From an uncultured Alphaproteobacteria bacterium (GTDB taxonomy: Bacteria; Pseudomonadota; Alphaproteobacteria; Caulobacterales; Caulobacteraceae), in NCBI GenBank assembly GCA_903822175.1, contig CAIJOB010000040.1:286059-350058 (forward strand): a stretch of DNA of 64,000 nucleotides, in the 5' to 3' direction. The position numbers and the translations under genes are program-made. Every line of letters starts with the position of its first letter. Position 1 is the stretch's first letter. Under the pieces are notes generated by a model. That model was not told where the DNA came from. It did not search any database and saw only the letters and a list, made by a program, of their open reading frames with translations. Shown here in pieces: positions 27,644 to 37,186 of this stretch.

Positions 27644-27856
27644 GCCCCGGTATGACTGGGTAGGGCCAGGGCGGACAGCCTGGGGAGAAGGCCCGAAGTC
27701 CGGCGCCGGCGGCCGCGTCATCCACCGTCTCGACAGGCCCTATCGCCACCTTCGCCACCTATTTTCTAGATTCTTAGAATGAAGAAGAAGGGCAGACCGG
27801 GTGAAGGCTCGGGAGTTGGGCTTGAGACTTGGGCCGAGAGGCGATTTAAGGCGGTG

Positions 27857-28906
27857 ATGAGCGAGACACCGCGCCTTTTGCGAGCCCTGGCCGGCGAAAC
27901 CCTGGATCGGCCGCCGGTGTGGTTCATGCGCCAGGCGGGCCGGTCGCTGCCGGAATACCTGGAGCTTCGGACCCGGGCGAAGGACTTCATCTCCTTCTGC
28001 CACAACCCCGAGATGGCGGCGGAGGCCACCCTGCAGCCGATGCGGCGGTTTCCGATGGATGCGGCCATCGTCTTCGCCGACATCCTGCTGATCCCCGGCG
28101 CGCTGGGCCAAGAGGTCTGGTTCGAGGCGGGCGAGGGGCCAAGGCTTGGCGAACTGCCTGACATCGCGCGGATGGCCGACGCGGTGGAGGGGTCGACCGC
28201 CAAGCTGTCGGCGATCGGCGAGACGCTGGCCCGGGTGCGCGCCGAGCTGGAGCCGGAGCGGGCGCTGATCGGCTTTGCGGGCGCGCCCTGGACGGTGGCG
28301 ACCTACATGATCGAGGGCCGGGGGTCGCAGCGCGAGATGGCGCGGACCTTCGCCTATGAGCAGCCGGAAAAGCTCGACGCCTTGCTGCAGGTGCTGGTGG
28401 ATTCTACGGCCCGCTATCTGGTCATGCAGGCGAAGTCGGGCGCCCAGGCGTTGCAGATCTTCGAAAGCTGGGCCGAGGGCCTGGCGGAGGACGTGTTCGA
28501 GCGCATCGTCATCCGGCCGCACCGGGCGATCGTCGAACAGGTGAGGGCGGCGGGCGTCACCGCGCCCTTCATCGGCTTTCCCCGTGGCGCGGGCGCCCTG
28601 GTCGAGAACTACGCCAAGGCCGTTCCGGTGCAGGGCGTCGGACTGGACACTCAGGCGAGCGCCGCGATGGGTCAGCGCATCCAGGCCGGCGGCAAGACCA
28701 TCCAGGGGGCGCTCGACAATCTGCTGCTGCGCGCCGGCGGCCCGGCGCTGGATGCGCGGGTCGACGCCCTGCTGGAGCAGTGGGGCGGTGGGCCCTACAT
28801 CTTCAACCTCGGCCACGGGGTGATCCCCGACACCCCGATCGCCAACATCGCGCGGGTCGTGTCGCGAGTGACCGGCAAGCCGGTGAAGGCGATGGCGGCA
28901 GAGTGA
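27857..28906 (+). CDS. hemE: uroporphyrinogen decarboxylase
   Basis: The 349-residue heme-pathway enzyme removes four carboxyl groups from uroporphyrinogen III. It has the signature RPPVWFMRQAGRSLPEYLELR near the N terminus, the central GFAGAPWTVATYMIEGRGS, and QALQIFESWAEGL. The start at the ATG preceded by AAGGCGGTG gives MSETPRLLRAL; the frame is open for 26 more codons inside the origin region and was cut. It is the first gene on the plus side of the predicted origin. Confidence 0.96.
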   Translation: MSETPRLLRALAGETLDRPPVWFMRQAGRSLPEYLELRTRAKDFISFCHNPEMAAEATLQPMRRFPMDAAIVFADILLIPGALGQEVWFEAGEGPRLGELPDIARMADAVEGSTAKLSAIGETLARVRAELEPERALIGFAGAPWTVATYMIEGRGSQREMARTFAYEQPEKLDALLQVLVDSTARYLVMQAKSGAQALQIFESWAEGLAEDVFERIVIRPHRAIVEQVRAAGVTAPFIGFPRGAGALVENYAKAVPVQGVGLDTQASAAMGQRIQAGGKTIQGALDNLLLRAGGPALDARVDALLEQWGGGPYIFNLGHGVIPDTPIANIARVVSRVTGKPVKAMAAE

Positions 28907-28928
28907 TTAATCGACGTGGCGCCTCCAG

Positions 28929-29068
28929 TTCCTCCCCCGTAGCGGCAGCGTACGGGGGAGGTGGCCCGAAGGGACGGAGGGGGCGCGGGGGCCGTGCTCC
29001 GAGCTCGGTGCGACGGCAGCGCCCCCTCCACCGCTTCGCGGTCCCCCTCCCCCGTTTCACGGGTGAGG
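28929..29068. repeat. long palindromic intergenic repeat (copy 4)
   Basis: It begins TTCCTCCCCCGTAGCGGCAG and ends CCCCGTTTCACGGGTGAGG. It is the reverse of copy 6 (35145-35285) and close to copy 7 (41834-41975). It lies between hemE and hemH and has no GANTC. Confidence 0.85.
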
Positions 29069-29084
29069 TACTGGACGCGATGGC

Positions 29085-30122
29085 ATGACCAAGCTCGCCG
29101 TCGTCCTGTTCAATCTCGGCGGGCCGGATAGTCTGAAGGCCGTAAAGCCGTTTCTTTTCAATTTGTTCCGTGATCCAGCCATCATCACCCTGCCGGCGGT
29201 GGCGCGGCTGCCGCTGGCCGCGTTGATCTCGACGACGCGGGACAAGATGGCGCAGGCCAACTACGCGATGATGGGCGGCGCCTCGCCGTTGCTGCCGGAG
29301 ACCCGGGCCCAGGCCGCGGCCCTGGAGGCCGAGCTCAAAGCGAAGGACCCCGGCGTCGAGGCCCGCTGTTTCATCGCCATGCGCTACTGGAAGCCGTTCG
29401 CGAAGGAGACCGCCGCCCAGGTCGCGGCCTTCGCGCCGGACGAGATCGTGCTGCTGCCGCTCTATCCGCAGTATTCGACCACCACGACGGCCTCGTCGCT
29501 GAAGGATTGGCTGGCCGTCTACAAAGGCCCGGGCCGCAGCCGGACAGTCTGCTGCTATCCCACCGCGCTGGGCCTGGTCGACGCCCACGCCGCGGCGATC
29601 CGCCAGGCGTGGGAGACCGCCGGCAAGCCCCAGTGCCTGCGGCTGTTGTTCTCCGCCCACGGCCTGCCGCAGCAGATCGTCGACGGCGGCGACCCCTACC
29701 AGGCGCAGGTCGAGGCCACTGCGGCGGCCATCGCCGCCCGCCTGCCGGAGTTCGCCGACTGGCGGGTTTGCTACCAGAGCCGGGTCGGGCGGCTGAAGTG
29801 GCTCGGCCCCTCGACCGACGACGAGATCCGCAGCGCCGGCGCCGAGGCCAAGGGCGTGCTGATCGCGCCCATCGCCTTTGTCTCCGAGCATGTGGAGACC
29901 CTGGTCGAGCTCGACCACGACTATGCGCGGATCGCGGCTGAGGTGGGTTGTGCGCCCTATCTGCGGGCCCGGACGCCCGGCGTCTCGGCGGATTTCATCG
30001 CGGAGTTGGGCCGCACCGTCCTGGAAGCCGCGGGCCGACCGGGCGGCGCAGCGCCCCACGGCCCTTGGCGCTGTCCCGCGGGTCATGCGAAATGCGCGCT
30101 CCGGGGGAAGAACGCGGCATGA
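29085..30122 (+). CDS. hemH: ferrochelatase
   Basis: The 345-residue enzyme inserts iron into protoporphyrin IX. It has KLAVVLFNLGGPDSLKAVKPFLFNLF, YWKPFAKETAAQVAAFAPDEIVLLPLYPQYSTTTTASS, and the metal-binding LLFSAHGLPQQIVDGGDPY. The C-terminal end is Cys-rich (CALRGKNAA). Its stop overlaps the hemJ start by four bases, giving hemE-hemH-hemJ as a heme operon. Confidence 0.96.
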   Translation: MTKLAVVLFNLGGPDSLKAVKPFLFNLFRDPAIITLPAVARLPLAALISTTRDKMAQANYAMMGGASPLLPETRAQAAALEAELKAKDPGVEARCFIAMRYWKPFAKETAAQVAAFAPDEIVLLPLYPQYSTTTTASSLKDWLAVYKGPGRSRTVCCYPTALGLVDAHAAAIRQAWETAGKPQCLRLLFSAHGLPQQIVDGGDPYQAQVEATAAAIAARLPEFADWRVCYQSRVGRLKWLGPSTDDEIRSAGAEAKGVLIAPIAFVSEHVETLVELDHDYARIAAEVGCAPYLRARTPGVSADFIAELGRTVLEAAGRPGGAAPHGPWRCPAGHAKCALRGKNAA

Positions 30123-30577
30123 CCGGCGCCTACAATCTGCTGATCGGCCTGCACATCATCTGCGTCATCGCCTGGATGGCTGGCCTGATGATGCTGCCCA
30201 GGCTCTACGCCTATCACACCGAGACCGCCGCGCCGGGCAGCGAGTTCGACGCCCATTTCACCCGCTGGGAAGGCAAGGTGATCAAGATCATCCTGCGCCC
30301 GGCGCTGGTGCTGGTCTGGGCGCTGGGTCTTTCGCTGATCTATGTGGATAGCCAGATAAGGGGCGCGGGGTTCCTGGCCGAACCTTGGATGCTCACCAAG
30401 CTCACGGGCATCGTCTTCGTCACCGGCTGGCACGCTTTCATCAGCAACGCCCACAAGGGCTTCCTCGCCGGCCGTCGCGACCGCACCGCGAAGTTCTGGC
30501 GGATGACCAATGAGCTGCCGTTCCTGGCGGCCATCGTCATGGTCCTGGCCGTCACCACCAAGTTCGGCAACCACTAG
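30119..30577 (+). CDS. hemJ: protoporphyrinogen IX oxidase HemJ
   Basis: The 152-residue inner-membrane protein has four predicted helices: NLLIGLHIICVIAWMAGLMML, ILRPALVLVWALGLSLIY, MLTKLTGIVFVTGWHAFIS and LPFLAAIVMVLAV. HemJ replaces HemG or HemY in most alphaproteobacteria. The conserved His in GLHIIC and Lys in WMLTKLTG are present. It overlaps hemH by four bases and precedes rho, as in other alphaproteobacteria. Confidence 0.92.
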   Translation: MTGAYNLLIGLHIICVIAWMAGLMMLPRLYAYHTETAAPGSEFDAHFTRWEGKVIKIILRPALVLVWALGLSLIYVDSQIRGAGFLAEPWMLTKLTGIVFVTGWHAFISNAHKGFLAGRRDRTAKFWRMTNELPFLAAIVMVLAVTTKFGNH

Positions 30578-30826
30578 GCCGCACCTGGTCTGAGGCGGGG
30601 AATCCTTGACCCGGCGCGGGCTTCGTGGTTCCGATCCCCTCAGCGTGAGCCTCCGGGCGCACGTCCCGCCTTATCTCCGGCCCTCGCGCCCCGACGTCAT
30701 TGGCGTCACGCCGCAAGCGGTCCGGCTCCCAAAGAAGACGACACACAACGGCGCTGACGCGCCCACATCCAAGACCAGCCGACGTCCGGAGTCCCTCCGG
30801 CCGTGGGCGAACACGAGTGAATTCCT
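30578..30826 (+). other. long leader region ahead of rho
   Basis: This 249-base gap has no convincing gene. It is rich in C and poor in G in its second half (30730-30790), the composition preferred by Rho for loading. A possible -35 TTGACC lies at 30606, but no clear -10 follows at 17 bases. Autoregulation of rho through its leader is known in E. coli, so the same is possible here. Confidence 0.4.
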
Positions 30827-32272
30827 ATGCAAGACGAAAACGAAACCCCCGAAGACACCACCGCCGAAGGCCACGACGCGCCTGAGAGCGCAGCGCCCGA
30901 TCTGGAAGCCGCTGAGGCCGAGGCTGTCGAAGCCATCGCCGAGGACGAGGCCGCCCACGAGCCGGAAGAGCCCTCCGAGGTCGCCAACACCATCGCCAAG
31001 ATGGGTCTGAAGCGGATGAGCCTCCAGGAGCTGAAGGACAAGGCCCCGGCCGACCTGCTGGCCTTCGCCGAGCTGTTCGAGATCGAAAACGCCAACTCCA
31101 TGCGCAAGCAGGACATGATGTTCTCGATCCTAAAGGTGCTGGCTGAGGAGGAGGTCGAGATCTCCGGCTCCGGCACCCTGGAAGTGGTGCAGGACGGCTT
31201 CGGCTTCCTGCGCTCGCCGGAAGCCAACTACCTGCCGGGCCCCGACGACATCTATGTCAGCCCCTCGCAGATCCGGAAGTTCGGCCTGCGCACCGGCGAC
31301 ACGGTCGACGGCGCCATCCGCGCGCCGCGCGAGGGCGAGCGCTACTTCGCCCTTGTGAAGGTCGACCTGACCAACTTTGAGAACCCCGAGAACGTCCGGC
31401 ACAAGGTGCTGTTCGACAACCTGACGCCGCTCTATCCCGACCAGCGGCTGAAGATGGAGATCGACGATCCTACCCTGAAGGACCGCTCCGGCCGGGTGAT
31501 CGACATCGTCGCCCCACTCGGCAAGGGCCAGCGCTGCCTGATCACCTCGCCGCCCCGCGTCGGCAAGACGGTGATGCTGCAGAACATCGCCAAGTCCATC
31601 GAGACCAACCATCCCGAGTGCTACCTGATCGTGCTGCTGATCGACGAGCGGCCGGAAGAAGTCACCGACATGCAACGCACCGTGAAGGGCGAGGTGATCT
31701 CCTCGACCTTCGACGAGCCGGCCACGCGCCACGTGCAAGTCGCTGAAATGGTTATCGAAAAGGCCAAGCGCCTGGTCGAGCACAAGCGCGACGTGGTGAT
31801 CCTGCTGGACAGCGTCACCCGCCTGGGCCGCGCCTACAACACCACGGTCCCGTCATCGGGCAAGGTGCTGACCGGCGGTGTCGACGCCAACGCCCTGCAG
31901 CGCCCCAAGCGCTTCTTCGGCGCGGCGCGGAACATCGAGGAAGGCGGCTCGCTGACCATCATCGCCACCGCCCTGATCGACACCGGCAGCCGGATGGACG
32001 AGGTGATCTTCGAAGAGTTCAAGGGCACCGGTAACTCGGAAATCGTGCTGGACCGCAAGGTCGCCGACAAGCGCGTCTATCCGGCCATCGACGTGATCAA
32101 GTCCGGCACCCGCAAGGAAGAGTTGATCACGCCCAAGGAACACCTGACCAAGACCTACATCCTGCGCCGGATCCTGGGTCCGATGGGCGCGCAGGACGCC
32201 ATCGAGTTCCTGCTCGACAAGCTGCGTTCGTCAAAGACCAACGACGAGTTCTTCCAGTCGATGAACACCTAG
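30827..32272 (+). CDS. rho: transcription termination factor Rho
   Basis: The 481-residue RNA-dependent ATPase has an N-terminal helical part ([38 protein letters not shown]), the RNA-binding cold-shock-like domain ([43 protein letters not shown]), the P-loop SPPRVGKT at about residues 241-249, and the Q-loop [14 protein letters not shown]. It is about 60 residues longer than the E. coli protein (419) because of an acidic Glu/Ala N-terminal extension (residues 2-55). The gene ends 36 bases before a parS site. Confidence 0.97.
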   Translation: MQDENETPEDTTAEGHDAPESAAPDLEAAEAEAVEAIAEDEAAHEPEEPSEVANTIAKMGLKRMSLQELKDKAPADLLAFAELFEIENANSMRKQDMMFSILKVLAEEEVEISGSGTLEVVQDGFGFLRSPEANYLPGPDDIYVSPSQIRKFGLRTGDTVDGAIRAPREGERYFALVKVDLTNFENPENVRHKVLFDNLTPLYPDQRLKMEIDDPTLKDRSGRVIDIVAPLGKGQRCLITSPPRVGKTVMLQNIAKSIETNHPECYLIVLLIDERPEEVTDMQRTVKGEVISSTFDEPATRHVQVAEMVIEKAKRLVEHKRDVVILLDSVTRLGRAYNTTVPSSGKVLTGGVDANALQRPKRFFGAARNIEEGGSLTIIATALIDTGSRMDEVIFEEFKGTGNSEIVLDRKVADKRVYPAIDVIKSGTRKEELITPKEHLTKTYILRRILGPMGAQDAIEFLLDKLRSSKTNDEFFQSMNT

Positions 32273-32308
32273 AACGGGCAGCGCTACCGGCGCTACCAGT
32301 TCTACTTG

Positions 32309-32324
32309 TGTTTCACGTGAAACA
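32309..32324. promoter_or_regulatory. parS site 1
   Basis: TGTTTCACGTGAAACA is a perfect 16-base palindrome and matches the ParB-binding parS consensus exactly. It lies just after rho and about 4.7 kb from the predicted origin. ParB loads here and spreads; ParA then moves the locus to the cell pole. Confidence 0.95.
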
Positions 32325-32330
32325 ACGGGA

Positions 32331-32437
32331 GTTGCTCCCCATCGGGGGAGCTGTCGGCGAAGCCGACTGAGGGGGTCCTCCTAGGTCTGAGCGGACCCCC
32401 TCCGGCCTTTCAGGCCACCTCCCCCGATGGGGAGGAA
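32331..32437. repeat. long palindromic intergenic repeat (copy 5)
   Basis: The arms GTTGCTCCCCATCGGGGGAG and CTCCCCCGATGGGGAGGAAC pair. It is the reverse-strand twin of copy 2. It starts seven bases from parS site 1. Confidence 0.85.
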
Positions 32438-32443
32438 CGCGTT

Positions 32444-33412
32444 CTAGGGAATCAGCAAACTCGACCCGGTCGTCGTGCGGCTTTCGAGCGCTTCGTGGGC
32501 CTTGGCCGCGTCGGCCAGCGGGAACGTCTGGCCGATCTCGATCTTCACCTTTCCCGAGCCGATCATCTCGAACAGCGCCGCGGCGCTGGCGTCCAGTTCT
32601 TCGGTGGTGAGCTGATAGTCACCCATGGTCGGGCGGGTGAAGAACAGCGAGCCATTGATCATCAGCTGGCGGCTCTCCACGGCGGGCGGTGGGCCGGACG
32701 CGTTGCCGAAGCTGACGAAGACGCCGCGCTTGGCGAGGCTTTTCAGGGTGCCTTCGAAGGTGTCCTTGCCCACCGAGTCATAGGCCACCGGCACGCCCTT
32801 GCCGTCGGTGATCCGGCGGACCTCGGCGGCGACGTCCTGGTCGCGGTAGAGGATGACGTGGTCAGCGCCCAGCTCGCGCACCCGGTCGGCCTTCTCCGCA
32901 GAGCCGACGGTGGTGATCACCACCGCGCCCAGCGCCTTCAGCCATTGGATCGCGATCTGGCCCACCCCGCCTGCGCCGGCGTGCCACAGCACCGTCTCGC
33001 CGGGCTCGACCCTGTGCAGCCGCCGGACCAGGAACTCGACGGTCATGCCCTTGAGGAGGGCTCCTGCGGCGGTCCGCAGGTCGACGCTGTCGGGAACCGC
33101 CACCGCGCGCTCGGCCGCGACGACGGACTTTTCGGCATAGGAGAAGGTGGTCCCCGCGGCGGCCACCCGGTCGCCCGCCTTGAAGCGGGTGACGCCTTCG
33201 CCCACCGCCTCGACCACGCCGGCCGCCTCGCCGCCCAGGCCGGAGGGCAGTTTCATCGGATAGAGGCCGGAGCGCAGATAGGTCTCGATGAAATTGATGC
33301 CGATCGCCTCGTGGCGGATCAGGATCTGGCCGGGCTTCGGCTGCGGGGCGTCGACCTCGACGAGCTTGAGGACCTCGGGCCCACCGGCCTGTTCAAAGCG
33401 GATCGCGCGCAT
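32444..33412 (-). CDS. NADPH:quinone oxidoreductase, zinc-free MDR family
   Basis: The start at the ATG at 33412 gives 322 residues, close to E. coli QorA (327). It has the GroES-like N-terminal domain (MRAIRFEQAGGPEVLKLVEVDAP), the nucleotide fold VLWHAGAGGVGQIAIQWLKALGAVVITTVGS, and C-terminal EIGQTFPLADAAKAHEALES. The zinc-binding cysteines of alcohol dehydrogenases are missing, as in quinone oxidoreductases. The open frame upstream to 33967 overlaps other genes and was cut. Confidence 0.9.
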   Translation of the reverse strand: MRAIRFEQAGGPEVLKLVEVDAPQPKPGQILIRHEAIGINFIETYLRSGLYPMKLPSGLGGEAAGVVEAVGEGVTRFKAGDRVAAAGTTFSYAEKSVVAAERAVAVPDSVDLRTAAGALLKGMTVEFLVRRLHRVEPGETVLWHAGAGGVGQIAIQWLKALGAVVITTVGSAEKADRVRELGADHVILYRDQDVAAEVRRITDGKGVPVAYDSVGKDTFEGTLKSLAKRGVFVSFGNASGPPPAVESRQLMINGSLFFTRPTMGDYQLTTEELDASAAALFEMIGSGKVKIEIGQTFPLADAAKAHEALESRTTTGSSLLIP

Positions 33413-33574
33413 CAGCCGAAGGTCCTTCGGAGGCGGCTGACGGTCCCGTCCGGGGGGCTGATCGTCGTGCGTTCGGTCATGACCGTCTCCTGCTGCTATC
33501 GGCTTGTTGGACTGCGCTACTAGCGCGAGAGGCCGCTCCACGGCCATATGGACAGCGAACGGGAGCTTTTGGCC

Positions 33575-33814
33575 ATGAAGATGACGATCGAGGTGGACTG
33601 CACGCCTGAGGAAGCGCGGCGCTTCATGGGCCTGCCGGACGTCAGCGCGCTCAACGACCACCTGGTCAATGAGATGAAGGGCCGGATCGACGCCAACATG
33701 TCGATGATCTCGCCCGACGAGCTGATGAAGAACTGGATGGCCTTCGGGACCGGGGCGCAGGAGCATTTCCGCAAGCTGATGGAAGTCGGGATGAGCGCCG
33801 CGACCCGCAAATGA
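33575..33814 (+). CDS. DUF6489 family protein
   Basis: The 79-residue protein opens as [27 protein letters not shown] after GGGAG at nine bases. The whole reading is the short DUF6489 pattern with two helices and a final [14 protein letters not shown]. No function is known. It overlaps the mnmE start by four bases (ATGA), so it is co-translated with mnmE. Confidence 0.82.
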   Translation: MKMTIEVDCTPEEARRFMGLPDVSALNDHLVNEMKGRIDANMSMISPDELMKNWMAFGTGAQEHFRKLMEVGMSAATRK

Positions 33815-35115
33815 CCGACACCATCTTCGCGCCCGCGACAGCGGCGGGCCGCGCGGCGGTGGCGGTGGTGCGGCTTTCGGGACCCGAGACGGCGCAGGCG
33901 GTCCGCGCGCTTGCCGGGCGTCTGCCGGCGGCGCGTCGGGCGAGCCTGCGCCATCTGAAGACCGCACAGGGCGCGGCGATCGACGAGGCCCTGGTGCTCT
34001 GGATGCCCGCGCCCGCCAGCTACACCGGCGAGGACACCGCCGAATTCCACGTTCACGGCGGCCCGGCGGTGATCGCGGCCCTGGTCACGGCCCTGGCGGG
34101 CCTGGGCCTGCGCCTGGCTGAGCCCGGCGAGTTCACCCGGCGCGCCTTTGAGCACGGCAAGCTCGACCTCGCCCAGGCTGAGGGCGTCGCCGACCTGGTG
34201 GACGCCGAGACGGAAGGGCAGAGGCGCCAGGCGCTGGCCCAGCTCGGCGGCCGGCTCTCCGGCGTCCAGGCCCGCTGGCGCGACGGGCTGGTGCGCGCCT
34301 CCGCCATGCTGGAAGCCGCCGTCGACTTCCCCGACGAGGAACTGCCGGCCGATGTGGCGGGCAGGGCGCGGCCCATCCTGGAGATCCTGGCCGACGAGCT
34401 GGAAGCCGCCGCGGCCGACGTCACGCGGGGCGAGCAGGTGCGGGAGGGCTTCCGCATCGCGCTGCTGGGCGCACCCAACGCCGGCAAGAGCACGCTGCTG
34501 AACGCGCTGGCCAGGCGCGAGGCGGCCATCGTCTCAGCGACGCCCGGTACGACGCGGGACATCATCGAGGTGCCGATGGTGCTGGGCGGCTACAAGGTGA
34601 TCGTCGCCGACACCGCCGGCTTGCGGAAAACCGAGGACGAGATCGAGGCCGAGGGGGTGCGCCGCGCCGAGGCCTGGGCGGAAACGGCGGGCCTGCGGGT
34701 CTGGCTGGTGGACGGCTACGGCGATCCGGACCCCGAGCTGCCGGCGTCTCTGCAGCGCGGCGACATCGTCCTGCTCACCAAGCGCGACCTGGGCGAAGGC
34801 CTGGATGGCCTCCCCGGCGAGCCCTTCACCGCCAGGAGCCCCAACGACGTGGCCTGGCTGGAGCGGTCGCTGACCGAAACGGTGGTCGAAGCGCTGGGCG
34901 GCTCTGAATTCCCCGCCGCCACCCGCCTGCGCCACCGCGAACTGCTGACCGAGGCCGCCACCCGCCTGCGCCATGCGCTCGCCGAGGACAACGCTCTGGA
35001 ACTGGCCGCCGAGGACGTCCGCCTCGCCGCCCGCGCCCTGGATCGCATCACCGGCCGCATCGACCCAGAGGAGGTGCTGGGCCGCATCTTCGCGACCTTC
35101 TGCATCGGGAAGTGA
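33811..35115 (+). CDS. mnmE: tRNA uridine-5-carboxymethylaminomethyl GTPase
   Basis: The 434-residue GTPase works with MnmG to modify U34 in certain tRNAs. It has the N-terminal formyl-tetrahydrofolate-binding domain ([35 protein letters not shown]), the G domain starting at P-loop [12 protein letters not shown] (about residue 218) with SATPGTTRD and DTAGLR, and the C-terminal catalytic tail FCIGK. A parS site lies nine bases after its stop, then a repeat, then mnmG. Confidence 0.96.
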   Translation: MTDTIFAPATAAGRAAVAVVRLSGPETAQAVRALAGRLPAARRASLRHLKTAQGAAIDEALVLWMPAPASYTGEDTAEFHVHGGPAVIAALVTALAGLGLRLAEPGEFTRRAFEHGKLDLAQAEGVADLVDAETEGQRRQALAQLGGRLSGVQARWRDGLVRASAMLEAAVDFPDEELPADVAGRARPILEILADELEAAAADVTRGEQVREGFRIALLGAPNAGKSTLLNALARREAAIVSATPGTTRDIIEVPMVLGGYKVIVADTAGLRKTEDEIEAEGVRRAEAWAETAGLRVWLVDGYGDPDPELPASLQRGDIVLLTKRDLGEGLDGLPGEPFTARSPNDVAWLERSLTETVVEALGGSEFPAATRLRHRELLTEAATRLRHALAEDNALELAAEDVRLAARALDRITGRIDPEEVLGRIFATFCIGK

Positions 35116-35123
35116 CGCGTCAC

Positions 35124-35139
35124 TGTTTCACGTGAAACA
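35124..35139. promoter_or_regulatory. parS site 2
   Basis: This is a second perfect TGTTTCACGTGAAACA, 2.8 kb from the first and in the mnmE-mnmG gap. Two parS copies form a ParB-loading cluster 5-8 kb from the predicted origin and 2.7 kb before parA. Confidence 0.95.
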
Positions 35140-35144
35140 CTAGG

Positions 35145-35285
35145 CTCCTCACCCGTGAAACGGGGGAGGGGGACCACGAAGTGGTGGAGGGGGCGCTGCC
35201 ACCGCACCGCCTCAGAGCACGGCCCCAGCGCCCCCTCCGACCCTTCGGGCCACCTCCCCCGCACGCTGCCGCTACGGGGGAGGAA
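35145..35285. repeat. long palindromic intergenic repeat (copy 6)
   Basis: The reverse-strand twin of copy 4 starts six bases after parS site 2 and fills the rest of the mnmE-mnmG gap. The arms contain CTCACCCGTGAAACGGGGGAG and the CTACGGGGGAGGAA end. Confidence 0.85.
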
Positions 35286-35320
35286 CTGGGGACCGTGACC
35301 CAAGCCTCCTGATCCCCTAT

Positions 35321-37186
35321 ATGCACCCCCTCATGACGACCTGGGACGTGATCATCATCGGAGGCGGGCACGCCGGCTGCGAGGCTGCGGCGGCTTCGGC
35401 GCGGTTTGGCGCACGCACCCTGCTGTTGACGCACAAGGTCGAGACCATCGGCGAGATGAGCTGCAATCCGGCGATCGGCGGCCTCGGCAAGGGGCACCTG
35501 GTCCGCGAGATCGACGCGCTGGATGGGCTGATGGCGCGGCTGGGCGACAAGGCGGGCATCCAGTTCCGGCTGCTGAACCGCTCCAAGGGCGCCGCCGTGC
35601 GCGGCCCGCGCTCACAGATCGACCGCAGGCTTTATCGCGAGGCCATGCAGGCAGAGCTCGCGGCCACGCCCAACCTGACCATCGTCGCCGAGGCGGTGGA
35701 GGACCTGATCCTCGACGATGGCGTGGTGGTCGGCGTTCTGGGCCAGAGCGGCCAGGCCTACCGCGCCGGGCGCGTGGTGCTGACCACCGGCACCTTCCTG
35801 AAGGGCGTGATCCACCGCGGCGACGAGCGCATTCCCGCCGGCCGGGTGGGCGACGCGCCGGCCGTCGGACTTTCCGACCGCCTCTATGCCTCCGGCCTCA
35901 AGATGGGCCGGCTGAAGACCGGCACCCCGGCGCGCCTCGACGGCCGCACCATCGCCTGGGACCGGCTGGAGATGCAGGCGGCGGACGCCGAGCCTGTGCC
36001 GTTCTCGTTCCTGACAGAACGGATCGACGTCCCGCAGATCGAGTGCGGGATCACCTACACGACGGCCGAGACCCACAAGATCATCGCCGAGCGCCTCGGC
36101 GAGAGCGCCGTCTATGGCGGCAAGACCACCGGCATCGGCCCGCGCTACTGCCCCTCCATCGAGGACAAGGTGGTCCGGTTCGCCGATAAGACCAGCCACC
36201 AGGTGTTCCTGGAGCCCGAGGGCCTAGACGATCCGACGGTCTATCCGAACGGCATCTCCACCTCAGTGTCCGAGGACACGCAGGACCTGTTCCTGCGGAC
36301 CATGCCGGGCCTCGAGGCCGTGGAGGTGTTCCGCTACGGCTACGCCATCGAATACGACTATGTGGACCCGCGCGAGCTCTACCCCACACTCGAGGCCAAG
36401 CGGCTGCCGGGCCTCTATCTGGCCGGCCAGATCAACGGCACCACCGGCTATGAGGAGGCAGGGGCCCAGGGCCTGGTGGCCGGCCTCAACGCCGCGCGCG
36501 CCGCGTCGGGCGCCGATCCGGCCGCCTTCGCCCGAGACGAGGCCTATATCGGGGTGATGATCGACGATCTGGTCACCCGCGGCGTCACTGAGCCCTATCG
36601 GATGTTCACTAGCCGGGCCGAGTTCCGGCTGATCCTGCGCGCCGACAACGCCGACCAGCGGCTGACCGCCAAGGGCGAGGCCCTGGGCGTCGTGGGCTCC
36701 GTCCGCGCCAAGGCGTTCGGCGCGAAGGCCGGAGCGCTCGCCGAGGCCCGCGCCACGGCTGCCAGCCTGACCCTGACGCCCTCAGCGGCGGAAAAGGCCG
36801 GCCTGCCGGTCAAAGCCGACGGCCAGCGGCGCAATCTGACCGAACTGCTGGCCTATCCGACCATCAGCTTCGACGATCTCGCCCGCATCTGGCCACAGAT
36901 CGGCGCCTGGGCGCCGGCCGTGCGCGAGCAGGTGGAGATCGACGCCTCCTACGCCGGCTACCTCGACCGCCAGGCCGCCGACGTGGCCGCCTTCCGCCGC
37001 GACGAAGACCTGACCCTGCCGGCGGCTCTCGACTACGCCACGGTCGGCGGGCTCTCCAACGAGTCCCGCGAAAAGCTCAATGCGGTCAAACCCTTGACGC
37101 TCGGCCAGGCCGCCCGCATCGAAGGCGTCACCCCCGGCGCGCTGACAGCCCTCTTGGCCCATGTCCGCCGCCGCGCCGCCGCCTGA
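35321..37186 (+). CDS. mnmG: tRNA uridine-5-carboxymethylaminomethyl synthesis enzyme MnmG
   Basis: The 621-residue FAD protein partners MnmE. The FAD site is [21 protein letters not shown] at the N terminus, followed by [23 protein letters not shown] and the long [20 protein letters not shown] region. The C-terminal helical part ([55 protein letters not shown]) binds MnmE. Start codons at 35321 or 35333 are both possible. It overlaps rsmG by 26 bases. Confidence 0.96.
   Translation: MHPLMTTWDVIIIGGGHAGCEAAAASARFGARTLLLTHKVETIGEMSCNPAIGGLGKGHLVREIDALDGLMARLGDKAGIQFRLLNRSKGAAVRGPRSQIDRRLYREAMQAELAATPNLTIVAEAVEDLILDDGVVVGVLGQSGQAYRAGRVVLTTGTFLKGVIHRGDERIPAGRVGDAPAVGLSDRLYASGLKMGRLKTGTPARLDGRTIAWDRLEMQAADAEPVPFSFLTERIDVPQIECGITYTTAETHKIIAERLGESAVYGGKTTGIGPRYCPSIEDKVVRFADKTSHQVFLEPEGLDDPTVYPNGISTSVSEDTQDLFLRTMPGLEAVEVFRYGYAIEYDYVDPRELYPTLEAKRLPGLYLAGQINGTTGYEEAGAQGLVAGLNAARAASGADPAAFARDEAYIGVMIDDLVTRGVTEPYRMFTSRAEFRLILRADNADQRLTAKGEALGVVGSVRAKAFGAKAGALAEARATAASLTLTPSAAEKAGLPVKADGQRRNLTELLAYPTISFDDLARIWPQIGAWAPAVREQVEIDASYAGYLDRQAADVAAFRRDEDLTLPAALDYATVGGLSNESREKLNAVKPLTLGQAARIEGVTPGALTALLAHVRRRAAA

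Larger units (their letters stand above)
27343..27856. other. predicted chromosomal replication origin (Cori-like)
   Basis: This is the longest gene-free stretch in the window, and it lies between ppsR (the RP001 family) and hemE, the position established for Caulobacter crescentus Cori. It holds two perfect CtrA boxes (27479-27493 and 27589-27603) and two 8-of-9 DnaA boxes (27351-27359 and 27635-27643). TCCCCA hexamers on either strand occur at 27366-27371, 27411-27416, 27448-27453 and 27681-27686. Two GATTC CcrM sites lie at 27373-27377 and 27769-27773, and an AT-rich stretch lies at 27757-27786. Genes on both sides are read away from it. Confidence 0.8.

Noticed and set aside
29047..29062. 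CCCGTTTCACGGGTGA inside repeat copy 4 as a parS site
   Set aside because: Only half of the parS palindrome matches; the right half departs at four positions.
28803..30086. Open frame on the minus strand across hemH
   Set aside because: It is a shadow of hemH plus repeat copy 4; the product is Arg-rich and unlike any protein.
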